Shown: in pieces, positions 21,880 through 40,128 of the stretch
How the letters are laid out: each line of letters opens with the position of its first letter
How positions within the stretch are numbered: position 1 is the stretch's first letter
Assembly (NCBI RefSeq): GCF_040054535.1
Contig: NC_090792.1
Span: 3,707,001 to 3,771,000 of the forward strand
From: Antennarius striatus
Taxonomy: Eukaryota; Chordata; Actinopteri; Lophiiformes; Antennariidae
DNA: 64,000 bases
Reading direction: 5' to 3'
Notes under the pieces: model-generated
Databases searched by the model: none
Told to the model about the DNA's origin: nothing
What the model saw: only the letters and a program-made list of their open reading frames with translations
Position numbers and translations under genes: made by a program

Positions 21880-24099
21880 AGATTTTTTTTTATTATTATC
21901 ATTCATTTAAATTAACAAACACTGCTATACATATTGCTTTTTTTTATTAATTTTGAATAATTTTTAACAGTTAAAGCATTTTGGAAAAGAAGTAATAGTA
22001 GTTGAAAACAGGCGACAGACAGTAGATGACATGTACAGCAGAAGATCTAGTCAATGGCTTTCCTATGTGTGTGAAGGGGCTCCAGAATATTTCAACATAT
22101 AGACGCCCACAGTCATGTTTTTGGTTCGTTTCACCTCCTTGTGCTGTCATACAGGATCACATAGTATTTGTTGCAACCACTTGATATCACACCTGGTGAT
22201 GTTAAACCCAGCATCAACGAATAAGAAATAGCCGACATGTTCTTTCCAAAGTAGCAGCAGCTTGTTTCGAACGTAAAGTCTGTTTTCTGCATCCAGCGCA
22301 ACAACTACAACCTTTCTTTCCCTCCCGTAACAAAAAAGGCTTGGAGCCCAGATGACAGCCCTCCTCTGAGCCCTGACATTATTTTCACTAGGGAATGTTT
22401 AAAGTCAACAAAAAAAGTCCCAAATATTGCTATCCTTCTCAGTGCACAGTATTGAAAAACCTAGCCCATTTAGATACACACAGGTAAAAATAACAACAAC
22501 GAAAAAAAAAAAAGAAGTGCTTCGTAGAACTTCAAAAACATTACATCTGCTCAAGGTCCATCTTTCATCTCAGGCCGGCTATAGACAGTCGTCTCATCCT
22601 TCCTTAATGTCGAAAAAGTGATCAGTGTCTGGCCAACAAAGCTCCCACTAAGTTCCTGCTGAGTACCTTTGCGTCGGCGTGTGTTCGTACGCCCGCGGAT
22701 CAACACATCTGAGATCCATTGAAACATCATTTCTTTTACTAAAAGTGACAGATTTACAAACACGGTAAAGAACGGGGTTGACATCATTGGCAGCTGGCGA
22801 CAGTCTAGACCACAGTGGCTTTTTTTTTTCTTTTTTTATTTCTTCTTCAAATTCGAACAAAATTCCTGCCTCTAGACAACGATGGACAAATTACAGGATT
22901 ACATGTGTCATACAAACCCTTTTGGCTTTTTGAAACCTGACCTGCCTCAAAAGGCAGTGTTGAAAAAAGGTTTTACGGTTATTTGGAGAGTGTAAGAAAA
23001 CACAGCGAGAAGTACGCAATCCAGTGTAACAAGGGTTCATTCTAGGTCAAAAAGACAAATCTCTCTCCAGGTGACACAATGAAGCGTCTGTCTTCCCTTC
23101 GTATATCGTACCGCCTCTGCAACACTCTGGCTAGACCTTGCGGCAGCTTGCAGTCTCGCAACGTTCTTCACAACGGGGTTCTACGACACAGACATATCCC
23201 TGACATCAATGTAAATCACATACACTTTGTCATAAACATGTTGTAAAGTTCAGGTACAGAATCACTGAGGAAAAGCACACCAATAAAGTCAAAGCCACTA
23301 TGGCAAAAATAGAAGGTATAGAGTATCGACAAACTGGTCATTGGTTGAAAGTTGGCTCGTATCCTTTTGCAACACTGAGGAGTGCTTTTGTCACCCTGCG
23401 GATGAACATTTTGCTTTTCTACAGGCAGATTAAGGAGAGGACAATGTCTATAAAAAACAAAAAAACATTCTCAAATTATTCAGCACAGGCCATAAATACA
23501 ATTAAAGAGATGGAAATAGCGCTAGAAATGTGTACACACTCTAAGTAGCGATTCCTGAATATAGGGCAAGTCTAGGTGGAAACACAAATGCTCATTGTCT
23601 CTGTCTCCTCAGAACTACCAGTAGAACGCTGACCTCGCTTAGCGATTTATTGATTCGTCTTGGCAGAGTGCAAGAGTCAGCCACATGGCTTTTTTTTAAA
23701 AACATTTTCAAAAAAATATATATATTAAGAACGCGCTCTCTAGTTTAGTCACATGAAGTCATAAATGCCCTGTCGAGGCATGTTTTTCTTCACAACTGTC
23801 TGCTCAGTAAACAGGTTTACACTCTTGAGTTGAAATGGCAAAGGGATGACACTTCTCAGGATTGGTGCACACACTTTTACAAATTAAAAAAAAAGCAAAA
23901 AAAAAAAAAAAAGCACTGAAGCAGAATGATTAGAAACACATGGCGTAGCCCTTGTGGGTCTCCCACACGGTCAGCTTGGTCTGGACTGTTGAATGTGCTC
24001 TTGGGTCTTTAAAAGACACTGGAGGGCGGCGAGCAGTTGATCCTCACGCTCGCCTTCAGCCACAGTGTTCGTTTGTCATCCCGCCCCCCCTCCCCCCGC
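21880..24099 (-). other. probable fosl2 3'UTR
   Basis: No coding similarity. Candidate AATAAA signals on the minus strand lie within T-rich runs near 22838, 21946 and 21888. Mammalian FOSL2 has a multi-kilobase 3'UTR, so a 1-2 kb UTR here is reasonable. The true end is not determined. Confidence 0.4.
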
Positions 24100-29187
<5,088 letters not shown>

Positions 29188-29433
29188 GATCCAGGAAATA
29201 GGAATATTTCAATAGACGGTTTGAACTCTGGAACACTTTTTAAAAAAAAAAATCCCCCGCAGAGAAAAAGGCACAATAGCAAAAAAAAAAAACCAAACCA
29301 AAAAAAAAAAATCCTCTGAATCGACGCTGTTAATTTGGGAAATCCAGAGAAGTGTTGGCAAAGACAAAGTGCAATTTTGCTCCCCTAAACTAAACAGCGA
29401 ACTAAAGCAGTTCACACATTAAAAGGCAGAATA

Positions 29434-29459
29434 ATATATTTTTTTCTCCCTTTGCGTCA
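29434..29459 (-). promoter_or_regulatory. candidate fosl2 core promoter: TGACGCAA and TATATTATT
   Basis: The minus strand reads a CRE/C-EBP-like TGACGCAA (29452-29459) followed by a purine run and an AT-rich TATATTATT (about 29434-29442). Together they would place a start roughly 220 bases before the ATG. Weak motifs; position is the main argument. Confidence 0.25.
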
Positions 29460-29614
29460 GCTCTGCGTGTACAGACTAGTTCTTAATCTGTGAGCCGCAG
29501 GTAGAACTACGCTGCACTAGAAATCCACCAAGGTGCGCAAACTTCAACCTAAAGTCAGTGGCGCACCTCCGACAGTCAAGTCCAGCCGAGACGAGCGAAC
29601 CTGGAGTTACGGAG

Positions 29615-29621
29615 TGACTCA
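29615..29621. promoter_or_regulatory. AP-1 (TRE) consensus site upstream of fosl2
   Basis: Exact TGACTCA, about 430 bases upstream of the fosl2 start codon. Fos-family promoters are known AP-1 targets, so autoregulation is plausible. Confidence 0.5.
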
Positions 29622-29773
29622 CGCTCGCTTCAAAACCTATTACCTGTCTAATCTCAGTGTTTTCCGTCGCCCTGCTTACAACACATTCTATCCGATCTCT
29701 GTTGCGTTCACGGAACAGTTCTAACTTTTTTTTTTTCTTTCTCTCTTTTCCTTTTTACCACACTTCCTAGAGA

Positions 29774-29780
29774 TGACTCA
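29774..29780. promoter_or_regulatory. second AP-1 (TRE) consensus site upstream of fosl2
   Basis: Exact TGACTCA, 159 bases beyond the first and about 590 bases upstream of the start codon. Confidence 0.5.
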
Positions 29781-30960
29781 CTTCAATGGCACTATGAAGA
29801 ACTGCAACGGCTTTTCAACACCAGCGAAAGAGCCTACGTCACGCCAGGGCGTTGCGATTCCATCCAGGGAGGGGTCGATTCTGAATAAGGCAGTGAGAGA
29901 AAAAAAAAAAAAAGATCCGCTTTTGGACCGAGCGTCGTCCAGCAAAACCGGTGGACACCCAGGAAAGCAGAAAATCAGTAGAAGTAGTTGAAATATCTCT
30001 GGGGACATGTGTTTATTTTTTGATACGGACGTCAGTGCCTGCAATGGAGTTCACTATTTGTCTAACTTGCGTTGGTCCATTGACGCATGTTTCCTAAAAT
30101 GGGCAGTTGCGTCAGAGCGCGTTGAGTTTCCTTGGTAAAGGAAGCGTCAGACACTAAAGGGATTCCCTCCCCTCCAGCACTGAGCACCGGACTCGGGGTG
30201 GTTTTCGCGCAGGTCCCGGTTCGATTTGCTGATCAGTTCAGAGAAACAGGTAGAAATACAGTCAATCGACAAAACAAGACAAGCTGATGACAGGAACGCA
30301 CGGACAGAAGTAGAAGAGAGCGTTCCGTTCCAGACTTGCGCGCAAGCTTTTAATGTCCGAAATGTGTTCGAATGACAACCAACGCGCGTCTACGATGTCC
30401 GTTATTTTAACAGCTTAAAAACAGGCGGGGTCCTCATGCACCAGATTTTAATGTGCGAATGTTCCTCTTATAATAAAGACCACTCACAATGATTGGGCAC
30501 GGGACGTTCGCGCACAAATGCTCCTTTTGTGTTTTTGTCGTACAATTATTGTGCGTAATTTGGAGTGTTCGCACGGAGCACAGAATGAGGACACAAAACA
30601 TTTCATGATCCCAGACATTCGGTCAAAATGAGTGTGGCCCACTGGTTTGGTTTACACAACAGCGCAGCGCGGAGGCTTCAAAGTAATCTCAGTGAAATGT
30701 GGGTAATTATAATTCGGACGCTCCTCATAAACAAGGGCAGAGAGCCCAGAATGTGACAATTTACAAGATATGTAATGGCGTATTAAGGATAATCCAATCT
30801 GCTATGGTTCCTATTTTAATCTGGATCACCACAAACGGTTCTGGTGAACTCCCTCAAAGCTGTTCGAGGCGCGTATCTGTGCCAGACAGAGTCGCTCCCA
30901 TCAAAAGTTTCTGCCTCTGCGTTCAGTCGGGGAAGATGCCTCTAGGGGAAATAATCTGCC

Positions 30961-30979
30961 GGGGGGGGGGGGGGGGGGG
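30961..30979. repeat. poly-G run
   Basis: Nineteen consecutive G. The length may be imprecise in an assembly. Confidence 0.9.
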
Positions 30980-33900
30980 TTTCTGAGGTCACCACTCGAG
31001 GGGTTGACTTTGTGTTTTCTCATAGTGTGAACACGTCAGACACATTCAAACCCTCCAACATGTCACCCTTTCCGAAGTCACCCAGTGTCATTACCTTTCC
31101 ACCTCCACAGTGATCTGGACATCCCTGCGTGGAGACACCGCTGCGCGCCGAGATTCTAGTGACATGTACATTAAAGATGACTGAAAACACCAACATTCAC
31201 CGAATCTTTGTTTCTATATCAATTAACGGCAATGATTATGATCCCAGTGATATAATTTATGGACGGCGATGGTGTTGCTAAGCGACAGTTTCTGATAAAC
31301 TGCTCAAGAGAAATCTAATCTGCCACACAGTCCTTTAATTAATGCTGCAGTATCATTTGCGACGCACCCATAGGCGCCAGTTTGGGTAAAGCAAGGCATG
31401 GCACCCTGACAGGTTTTGTTCTTAAGAGTCCAATTTGGATATTTAAGTACGCAGTGAGAAATCATTCAAACACTGGAAGCGTTACGTGATGTCTGTCACT
31501 CAGAATGTCCTCCAGTTCAAAGTCCCATGGGTGCTGATGGTAAATGACAGATTCGCGGGGTTATTAAAACTTGCGCGCTCTCTGGGAGGTCAGGTGAGGT
31601 GACACTTGGGGCTTAAAGCGCGGATGTCATCGTGCGCAACGAGGCCGGCTGGTCCGCAGGTCGTGCGCCACTGACGTGTCCACCCATCACACATCAACAG
31701 GAATCAGCTCCACGCGGAACATCCCATCCACCCTGCCTTTGACACGGGAATTACGTTAACCGACGGGACAGCAAGAGGCTTACCTGGCCGTGACCCACGT
31801 GTGAACAGGTGAGCGTGACGTAAGAGGGTTGATAGCCCTAATGCTGCCTTCAAGGACCCGTCTGGGACTCCGACTGAGAGAATGTGACTGAAAGGCTTTT
31901 GGGCCGAGTATTGAAAGACTCCTGGATGAGGTTCATCATGTTCCATCGCGCTGCTCTCATGTTGTTCCCTCTTCAGAACACCAAAGAATCAAAGTTCTGA
32001 GGAGGTGCTTCAATGCTGTACCCTTCCTTTACCCTATTAATAATGGTACGGAGACACAGTTTATATGTATATATACTGTACAACACATCACAGTTTTTCC
32101 ACAAATTACTTCCAGTAGTGGAAAGTAGAAAAATAAATTCCCCTTTGTACCAACTGGTATACTGTCTACTCAGAATAGGAATAGAATTACATTTCTATGC
32201 AAACTGTTGAGCTCTACATCACTCTATATTTGCTGTTTTGCAGGTGACCTTTAAAAAAAAAATCCCTTTCAATTCAGAATAATCCAGGAACATCTGTTAG
32301 TCTAAAACAGGTTTTATTGAGGGGGAAGTCACAGTGTTACATAAAAATTGATATTAATTAAACACTTTTAGGATGATTTACACTTTTGCAGGTAACTGTA
32401 CTTTTTTGTCACCTAACTAATATGCAATAATCTTTGCAATTACTGTTAGAATATGATCCACTATGTACATTTTTATGGGCACTCATAATGCACTCACAAA
32501 GAGAGGAAGAGTATGTTTCCTCCAAGATGAAACTTCTCATCAAGTCGGCTGATTCAGAGTTCTCGTCGATCACTCTCTGTAGTTCTGGTGCTTGGATGTT
32601 TTCTTCTGTCACTCAGTCGTCTGCTTGTAATATCTTAACCTGGATAAGGGCTCAACGCGATCAGTGTGGCTAATCTCACTGCTCAGGCTATGGACACACG
32701 CAAACACCAAAGTGCTGACTAGTAGCATAGAGAGTGTGTTAAAGAGCCATCAGGGTGACTGACAGTGGGATTTACTGTTGTGCTGAAAGTTTAACACAGT
32801 TTAATACATTGTTTTGTGATGCCATGTAGCACAGAAGGACCATTCCTGTATGACTGAGCTACGTCATATGGAAACCGATGCACAACAGCCACCCTTCTCT
32901 TTTCGTGGCCTCGGACTTTCTCATCTATTAGGGAAAGTAAAGTAAATGTCACCCTTTTTGAAATAAACAATAAAAAATGTATTCTTTGTATACATGTAAA
33001 TGTTACAGGTGAGATTTTTCTAACTAGCTTGCCTGTGGTTCTTCTTAGGGCACTTGTTGTTCCCAGGTTTGATTTGGAATATTTACATTTACGCATATTT
33101 GCTTTCAATATTTACCTTACGTCTTACTGTTTGTTTTTTCCCCCCCTGCATGTTAACATCGCTTAACAAACTCTCTCGTATGACTTGGATTGCCGTGACA
33201 ATGCAGCAACAAACATTCGCTTTTTAAAATAGAAATCTAATCAGCAATTTCATCAGGATGCCCACTGTGCAAAGAGCATAGCTTTAGAAAGAGGCTCGAT
33301 GCCAGCCTGGCAGATAGCTCCTGTGAATCAAAGTAGCCATCCTTCAGTGATTTCATTTACTGGTTGCCTTGGTGACTCATTGTAAAGCAGTCAAACACAA
33401 CAGCAAGGAGGGATAATTTGATCATCTTGACCTCTGCGGTGTGGGATTGTGGAGAGACGAGTATGGATTCTCTGGCTGCATGTCACCCACTGAGGTCAGT
33501 CACATTAAGGTATGCAAAAAAAGCAGCAGCTGCTCCGCTGAATCTTCCTCTGCTGATGTACGGTCTCTCTGGACTGGAGGCACACGAAGCAGACAGATAA
33601 TCCTGGTTACATGTCAGCGTCTTCTGTATCTCCAGCTTTTAAATGGCAGATTCTATTTGCAAAGGCAATAAAAGAACATGATCCAAATATTCAGCAAAAG
33701 GTTTGGCTGAATGGACGAGCAGGAGGAATCGAAGCAGACGTACAACATGAATATGTTTCTGTGTATTGTAGGCTTTTAGGGATAACAATTTACGGGGGCA
33801 CACCACCAGTTAAATTCACGTTGATCAGGTCACTGTCATGGGAAGTACGACTCAGCATGTGAGAGCAGTGCTGTGACGTCATCGATGATGCAAGACAGTA

Positions 33901-35338
33901 TTGTTAGAATATAGTGATGTCATCAGGGATATCCCTACAGAGGTTTGGGAATAAGAAATCTGGGATTACAAAGTGAGTTTGAAAACTTCAGCAGAAGTCA
34001 GATAGTTATTTGAACTTACATTACGATTCAAATGTGTGAACACACTTTCACTGATACTGTTTGGTAACATTTTGTGCATAATGTGGTCGCTGTCAAACGC
34101 TGAAAATATAATAGTAAATAGTAAGTAGAATAGTAAAACGTGGATGAAATGATTAAATGATTGCAAAATTGTATCTTAGAAAAATCTATGGGGAAGAATC
34201 AGACAGGCTGTTGGTGAAATGATGATCGATACTCCTGCAGCTCGCTAGTAATTGTTCTTGACAGCCAATATTAGTTTACATTAGTGTACTGTTTGTATCT
34301 GATGATGATTAGTGTTGAATTAAACATCGTATTAGTGTCATTCTGATGTCAAACATTTTGGCCAGCATTGGTTTGTGCAATATTTGTAAGATATAATACA
34401 ACATAAATATTTAAAACAATAAATGTGGTTGTTTTAAAGTTTTTTGTTTTTTAATGTACAACCTTCACTATTAAGCTTCTAGAGTTACTAGACCTGTAAA
34501 ATAAGATCATGCTAACTAGCTAGGTTAATCACCAAAATAAGAGCATCAGTATTATTAAAAAAGTCATTGTTGCATCACTTTAAACTGAATTGTCTCACTC
34601 CTGTGAAATATACGTGCCTCTACAGTAACTAAATTCTCCACTGCATTCATCACTGACTTGTGTTTTTCTGCATACAGAGGGGTTTCCTCTGAAAACAGCC
34701 GCCTGCTGCAGCCAGAAAACCAAACTGCGAGATTGAGCAAACCAATAAAGCTTCAGGCCGGAAAGCTAAACAATGAGCTGGAAGTCTCTATGAAGCCTCG
34801 CATAGCAGAGGGTAAAACGTCTCTGTAGGTTCATCACTTCCAGCTACCTCCTTCACATTGTTTTTAAAAATGTCGTTACCGCCACTGTAAAGGAACAGGA
34901 TGGCATTCTGACAAATATCACTAGTTGCCTTTCTGCTGAGAGTCAGAAGAGAAAATCAATAGCAGCCAGGAGGTGGTTAACTTAGCTCACCCAAGACACA
35001 ATAATGCGTTGTTCATAACAAATAAACAACAACTTGTTAATGAATGATATTATCTACAGGCAGGATGCCAGCTGCATCCAGCCTCGAATTTACTGCTCAG
35101 TAAATGGGAAGCACAGATATTGATCATCTGTTCTTGCCCTTAGAATGAAAAAGTCGGCACATTTCCCAAAATGTTGATCTGCTCAGGAGATTGAGGGATT
35201 TGTCAGATACATACAGCTCCAGATCTGTCATGTAGATTTACAGCGGTGCTGATTAAAAATAAAATTAATGTGGTGAAATGTTGAATATTCATGTAAAGAA
35301 CTTCCATCCACTCGTCCGTTTTCTTGTTGATGTTGACT

Positions 35339-35438
35339 TATACAGGTCAGGGGTCTGCTGGAACCTATCCCAGCCGGCCAAGAGGTGAAAGGTGGGGTAC
35401 ACCCCAGGATAAGACGCCAGCTTATCGCAAGCAAATTG
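35339..35438 (+). mobile_element. interspersed fish repeat, short copy
   Basis: 'acaggtcaggggtctgctgg', 'cctatcccagccggccaaga', 'ggtggggtacaccccaggat'. Same family as 20227 and 41190, truncated after about 100 bases. Confidence 0.65.
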
Positions 35439-35559
35439 GTACCACTTGCTTTAATGATTATGTTCCTCATTTGATCACTATGCTATTTTATTTTATTAGT
35501 TTGTCTTTTTGTTGGTTTGGTTGTTTGTTTTTCCTCTTTCCTCTTTTACTTACTTTGTT

Positions 35560-35823
35560 TTTGTTTTTTTTAATTTTAATCTTTCTATGACTATGTAGTT
35601 TAAGTGATTGATTTACTTCTGTAAATATTATCAGCAAGTATTTTGTAATGAATATTTTTTGAGGACAAGGGGGAAGGAGTTTAACAAGTTTACACTTCTT
35701 CCTGCTCCTTTTCGGATAGTGTTCACACCATTCTGGTCTATTTATTATTGTTTGTTATTGTTATTTTGTTTTTTTATTCGAAATAAATGAACTTATTCAT
35801 TCATTCATTCATTCATTCATTCA
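35560..35823 (+). mobile_element. LINE-like 3' end with (CATT)n tail
   Basis: The sequence 'cacttcttcctgctcctttt' and 'tattcgaaataaatgaactt' followed by (CATT)n at 35802-35823 looks like the 3' end of a fish non-LTR element ending in a simple repeat. No open frame is left. Confidence 0.45.
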
Positions 35824-36591
35824 AAATCAGTCTATGTGCGATGACAGAAAAGGTAGGGCTGCAGACTTTATTCCAGGAGGTTACAAACTGAACCCTACCC
35901 GTGTGTCTGTCTGTTTGGATGTGAAGCTGAAAAAAAAATAAAAAAAATAAAATAAAAAAAGCTTTTCAACTACAGGAATTTTTAAATGTGAAAAACAAAT
36001 TCCAACCGATATTGTATGCTGGGCCTCAATGTGAAAGAAGAGCAGCAGTGAAATTGTTGTGAGGTGAGAATTAGGGAGGTGGGAGATCTTCTGAAAGGCC
36101 ACCACACAATAATGTTGATGTTTTTTGTGCCTGTTTGCTGCTGCATTCTGGAAAATACACAGAGTGACCTCGTCTGACTCGACTGCAACTTGTTTTTGTG
36201 TACTTCTACTAGCTGGGAAATCTAAAATATATTTTGACACAGGAAAATGCAGCAAGGTCCTATACTCTATAATCTACCCAGTAGCTCCTTTTAATTAAAT
36301 GACCACAGGTGAATAATAATTTGAGAAACACATGCAGTATTTACCTGTGCGAGCATGTGGTGCCTTCCAATCAGCACGCTCTTGAGAGTAAGTTCAGGAA
36401 CATTAAGGTGTCAGTTCCTGAGACAATGGAAGGAAGTGCGTCACAGACGAGCGAAACGTCAAGACAAAGAAGAACGGAACGCGGCTCAGGCAAAAAACAG
36501 CAGAGAGAGAGATAAAAAGAGAGAGAGAAGGGGAAATGTTGGAGCTGGAAGAAGTGAACAAATAACAAGGCCTGAATGAAGAAAGGAACGA

Positions 36592-36613
36592 GTGGTGGTG
36601 GTGGTGGTGGTGA
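36592..36613. repeat. (GGT)n microsatellite
   Basis: About seven copies, followed by a G-run. Confidence 0.9.
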
Positions 36614-37247
36614 TGGGGGGGGGGGACTTCTGAGCAGGTGGAGCGCTCAAAACAGCCACCTGCAGCTCCCATATAAACAGGACCACGGTGTTCCTTCCAC
36701 TTTTACTGGACCACTTGTTTTGAATGGAAGAAAACAAACGATCACCACCCTCCCCCCCACCACCCCCCATCTCCATCCTCACCCTAGAAACACTAGAAAA
36801 CTAGGACAGGAAAATGTAGCATGTCTGACAAGAATGTTGCTTTGTATCTGCGTATTATTTTGTTTTGGTTCTCCTGCATGTTGTTTTCCTCGTCGTTGGC
36901 CAGAAACAGTCAAATCAAATAGCTTTTGAGTGACGTGTCTCAGTGTAGCCACAGTGCAAAACACAATGGGCATGTTTATCTCACTCCATCAACAGGATTG
37001 TCAGTGTAATTTATGAGCATGCTGGTGTGAGAGCAGGCTGGAGGCTGCGCAGCCCGGAATGTTAATGGCTTCTGGTTGAGGAGCTGAGTTGTCCGACTGT
37101 TGTTTGACCTCAACTTAAAGACTGAACCTCGTCTGCAGCTGATGACAAATCAATCTAGTAAAGCACAATACACATATTTATCTCTTACATGTAGAGCTGT
37201 GTGTGAATATAAATATATATGTATGTGTGATTTCTTTTTAGAGAAAA

Positions 37248-37365
37248 TAGTATTTTCTTTCCTTTCGGCTTTTCCCTTCAGGGGTCACCACAGCGAATCA
37301 GATGCCTCCATCTAACCTTGTCTTCTCTCACACCAACTACCTTCATGTCATCTTTTACTACATGT
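37248..37365 (+). mobile_element. interspersed fish repeat ('aggggtcaccacagcg' type)
   Basis: 'tttcggcttttcccttcagg', 'ggtcaccacagcgaatcaga' and 'tctcacaccaactaccttca' are hallmark blocks of another very common teleost repeat. Class not determined. Confidence 0.6.
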
Positions 37366-37394
37366 AGAGAAAATAGAATATACCTTTGGCCTTT

Positions 37395-38153
37395 AATACA
37401 TGTGAGCAGGTAAAAAACCCTTGGTGTTATTTTAGATTCTAAAATAAATTTTAATGCTCCTATCAAAAGCACGGTTAAGAGTGGTGTTTATCATTTAAAG
37501 AACATTGCCAGGGAACGTCCATTTAAACACAGAGACACTAATGCACAATTTTGTCTTCTGTAGGTCTCTCCATAAAAAAAGCACTACTCCAATACAACAT
37601 CTTCAAAACTCAGCTGCACGAGTTCTGACGAGTTCCAGAAAGAGAGCACACATTACGCCAGTTTTAAAGTCTCTGCACTGGTTGCCTGTACGCTTCAGAA
37701 TCGATTTTAAGATCCTTTTAATGGTTTTTAAAGCTCTTAATGGTCTTGGTCCTAATTATTTATCTGATTTATTTTTAAGCCTTCTAGATCTCTCAGGTCT
37801 TCAGGCACACTCCTTCTAATTATTCCAAAAGTTTTAACCAAAACATGTGGTGAGGCTTCCTTTTGCCATTAGGGCCCACTTTGTGGAACAGTTTAACTGA
37901 GGATGGATTTATTTATTTTACCTTTTTAGACTGTTTTTAATGGAATTTTATTTATTTGATTATTTTTTATCTTTTTAGTCTGGTCTCTAACTGTATTTTA
38001 TTTGCTATATTGCATTTATTTACTGAATTTTAATCTATACAGTCATCTTTTATCTCCAAATCAATTAAGTTCTCTCTGGTGTTTCCTGACTTCAAAGTAA
38101 CAAGTGTAGGATAGCATTTCCTCTATGCTCTGAACTTCATTGTGTGTGTGTGT

Positions 38154-38220
<67 letters not shown>

Positions 38221-38340
38221 GGGAAAGAGAGGGGATATTTCTTGTGTAAACTGTTTTTTGTATAGTTTTTTATGTAAATCACTTTGGGTTACTCATTTGT
38301 ACGGAAAGCACTTTATAAATAAAGTTTGATTGATTGATAA
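37395..38340 (+). mobile_element. L2-like LINE, 3'-terminal fragment of reverse-transcriptase ORF and tail
   Basis: Frames include 'LGVILDSKINFNAPI', 'HLKNIARERPF', 'LQNSAARVLTSSRKRAHITP', 'VLKSLHWLPVRFRIDFKILL' and 'FKALNGLGPNYLSDL'. These are the conserved C-terminal part of fish L2/Maui-type polymerase proteins. The frame is broken at least twice (around 37560 and after 37800). The 3' end 'gcactttataaataaagttt' followed by (GATT)n is typical. A (TG)n block (38142-38219) interrupts it. Inactive relic. Confidence 0.85.
38142..38219. repeat. (TG)n microsatellite inside the LINE 3' end
   Basis: About 38 copies with one TACG interruption near 38152. Confidence 0.95.
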
Positions 38341-39190
38341 ACTTAAAACTAATTCCATTTTTCAAAATCCAGTTACTCAGGTAAACTAGAAGACCTTTCT
38401 TATGACCAGTTTGATGAACTTTTCTACTGAATTACATTATATTAGCTTCATTAGATCACTTCATAACAATGAATGACAGAAACTTGTCTTGTTAAACTGT
38501 AAAAAGATATTTCTATGGAGATTTTCTATTGTAAATACAATCTGGATGAATAAACAATCCAAACTTTTGATTTTGGGGTAAGGTGTCCCTGTCAGTCTAA
38601 TTATGAGGGAATATTTAAGGTTGTTTCCTTTGTGCTTTATTGTTGTTTTCATCACTACATTTTCTAGAAATCAACTGATGCACACAAAGTGTGGGTGCAG
38701 GAGAATCATTTCTTCGCTGGAATTTTGGTTGATGACTTTATATTACAAAATGATATGATTATATGTTGGCAGTTCCAGGACTTTTGATCTTTTTAGCCAA
38801 CAAACTAATTACCAGCAACTTCTAGGCGGTTACAAACACAAGCACTTTGTTTGTGAAGATATTTTCTGGGCGAAGTGGTGAAAGTAATTAAAACAACAGA
38901 TCTAGACGTTGTTCGGCACCAGACGTCGAATCTGATTATTACTGAAAGGACAGAAAAAAATAGTTCAGACAGGAACGCAGATTTAAGAAACATTTGAATG
39001 TTTATTGAGTCTTAGACTTTTAGTCAAGAGATGCTGCAATGGAAAACTCAACACCGCGTTAGAGATTAGAGAAGATTAGCTCTGTTAGCGTGTCGATTGA
39101 TGTCTTGCCTTTTTTTTCTTTTTTTTTTGCGTTAACATACAGATTTCGTTGTGCTGTTTTCTTAAGTGCCAATATGTCACTCAGTCGCTC

Positions 39191-39222
39191 TGTGGATTAT
39201 CTCCCCTGTCAGATAATCCACA
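39191..39222. repeat. perfect inverted repeat, 12-bp arms, 8-base loop
   Basis: TGTGGATTATCT, loop CCCCTGTC, then the exact reverse complement. Confidence 0.9.
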
Positions 39223-39917
39223 TAGTTGTAGCTTGATTTACCTGGGTCCCCTGTGGAATCACATGGGATTGGAGGATGTCTGTGTTAGAGCAGATGAATT
39301 TCAGATTGGCTCTGAAGCCCCCTCTGTGTGTACCCGACAGTACAGTAGAACATTTAATAACCATGGAGGGTCTTTATGCCAAAATTAGACAATGAAGGAA
39401 AAGCAGCAATTCATATGAAAAAAACAAAACAAAACCCAAACTTAAATCAATCTTATTATTGATCATTTCCTAATGTCATCCTGGTAATTTGAAGGAGCAC
39501 CAATCAGTTACTGGTGGTGCAAAACAACACGTGCCGACTGTATAAAGTATTCAAATGACTGATGTTCAGGTCGTGTTAAAATCACCTCATGTAGAGAAAT
39601 AAATCTAGTGTGACTGAAGTCTACAGCCTGGCTGCTGAGATACGCAGTGAGACGTTAGCTTTGAGCTAAATCAGTATACTAGCACTCTGATTTGGAGGAG
39701 ATAAGCCACAAGGTTCACGATTTTAGATTTTGCCAGCTGGCATGCTAACATATGAGAACAGTGAGCACAAAAAAAGGCTGATTTAAAACTGTAGGTGATG
39801 AGTTGAAACACTGAAGTATTAGGAAAGATTTATTTTTCTCTTTCTGGGGACCGTTAGTCTGTAAAAACTGTAAAGCCAATCCATCTGGTGGCTGCTGAGA
39901 TATTTCAGCATCCATCA

Positions 39918-40128
39918 CACAAACCTAACCCTAACCCCTAATCCTAACTCGAACCCTAACCCGTAACCCTGACCCCAATCTTAACTCTAACCCAAATCCC
40001 AAATCCTAACTCTAACCCCTAATCCTGACCCTATACCCTAACCCTAATCCATGACCCTGATCCTAACTCTAACCCTGGCCTTAAACCTAACCCTAACTCT
40101 ACCCCTAATCCTATCCCTAACTCTGACT
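39918..40128. repeat. degenerate telomere-like (CCCTAA)n array
   Basis: About 210 bases of 'aaccctaaccc'-type hexamers and diverged variants (cctaatc, aactcta, cctgacc). It reads as an old interstitial (TTAGGG)n-related tract, C-rich strand on plus. Confidence 0.8.

Larger units (their letters stand above)
29781..37247. other. gene-free interval upstream of fosl2
   Basis: From 29.8 to 30.6 kb there are scattered CpGs consistent with the fosl2 upstream region. There is a (G)19 run at 30961-30979, a short interspersed-repeat copy at 35339 and a LINE-like tail to 35823. Low-complexity GA and GGT tracts lie around 36480-36620. No exon is recognised. Confidence 0.5.
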
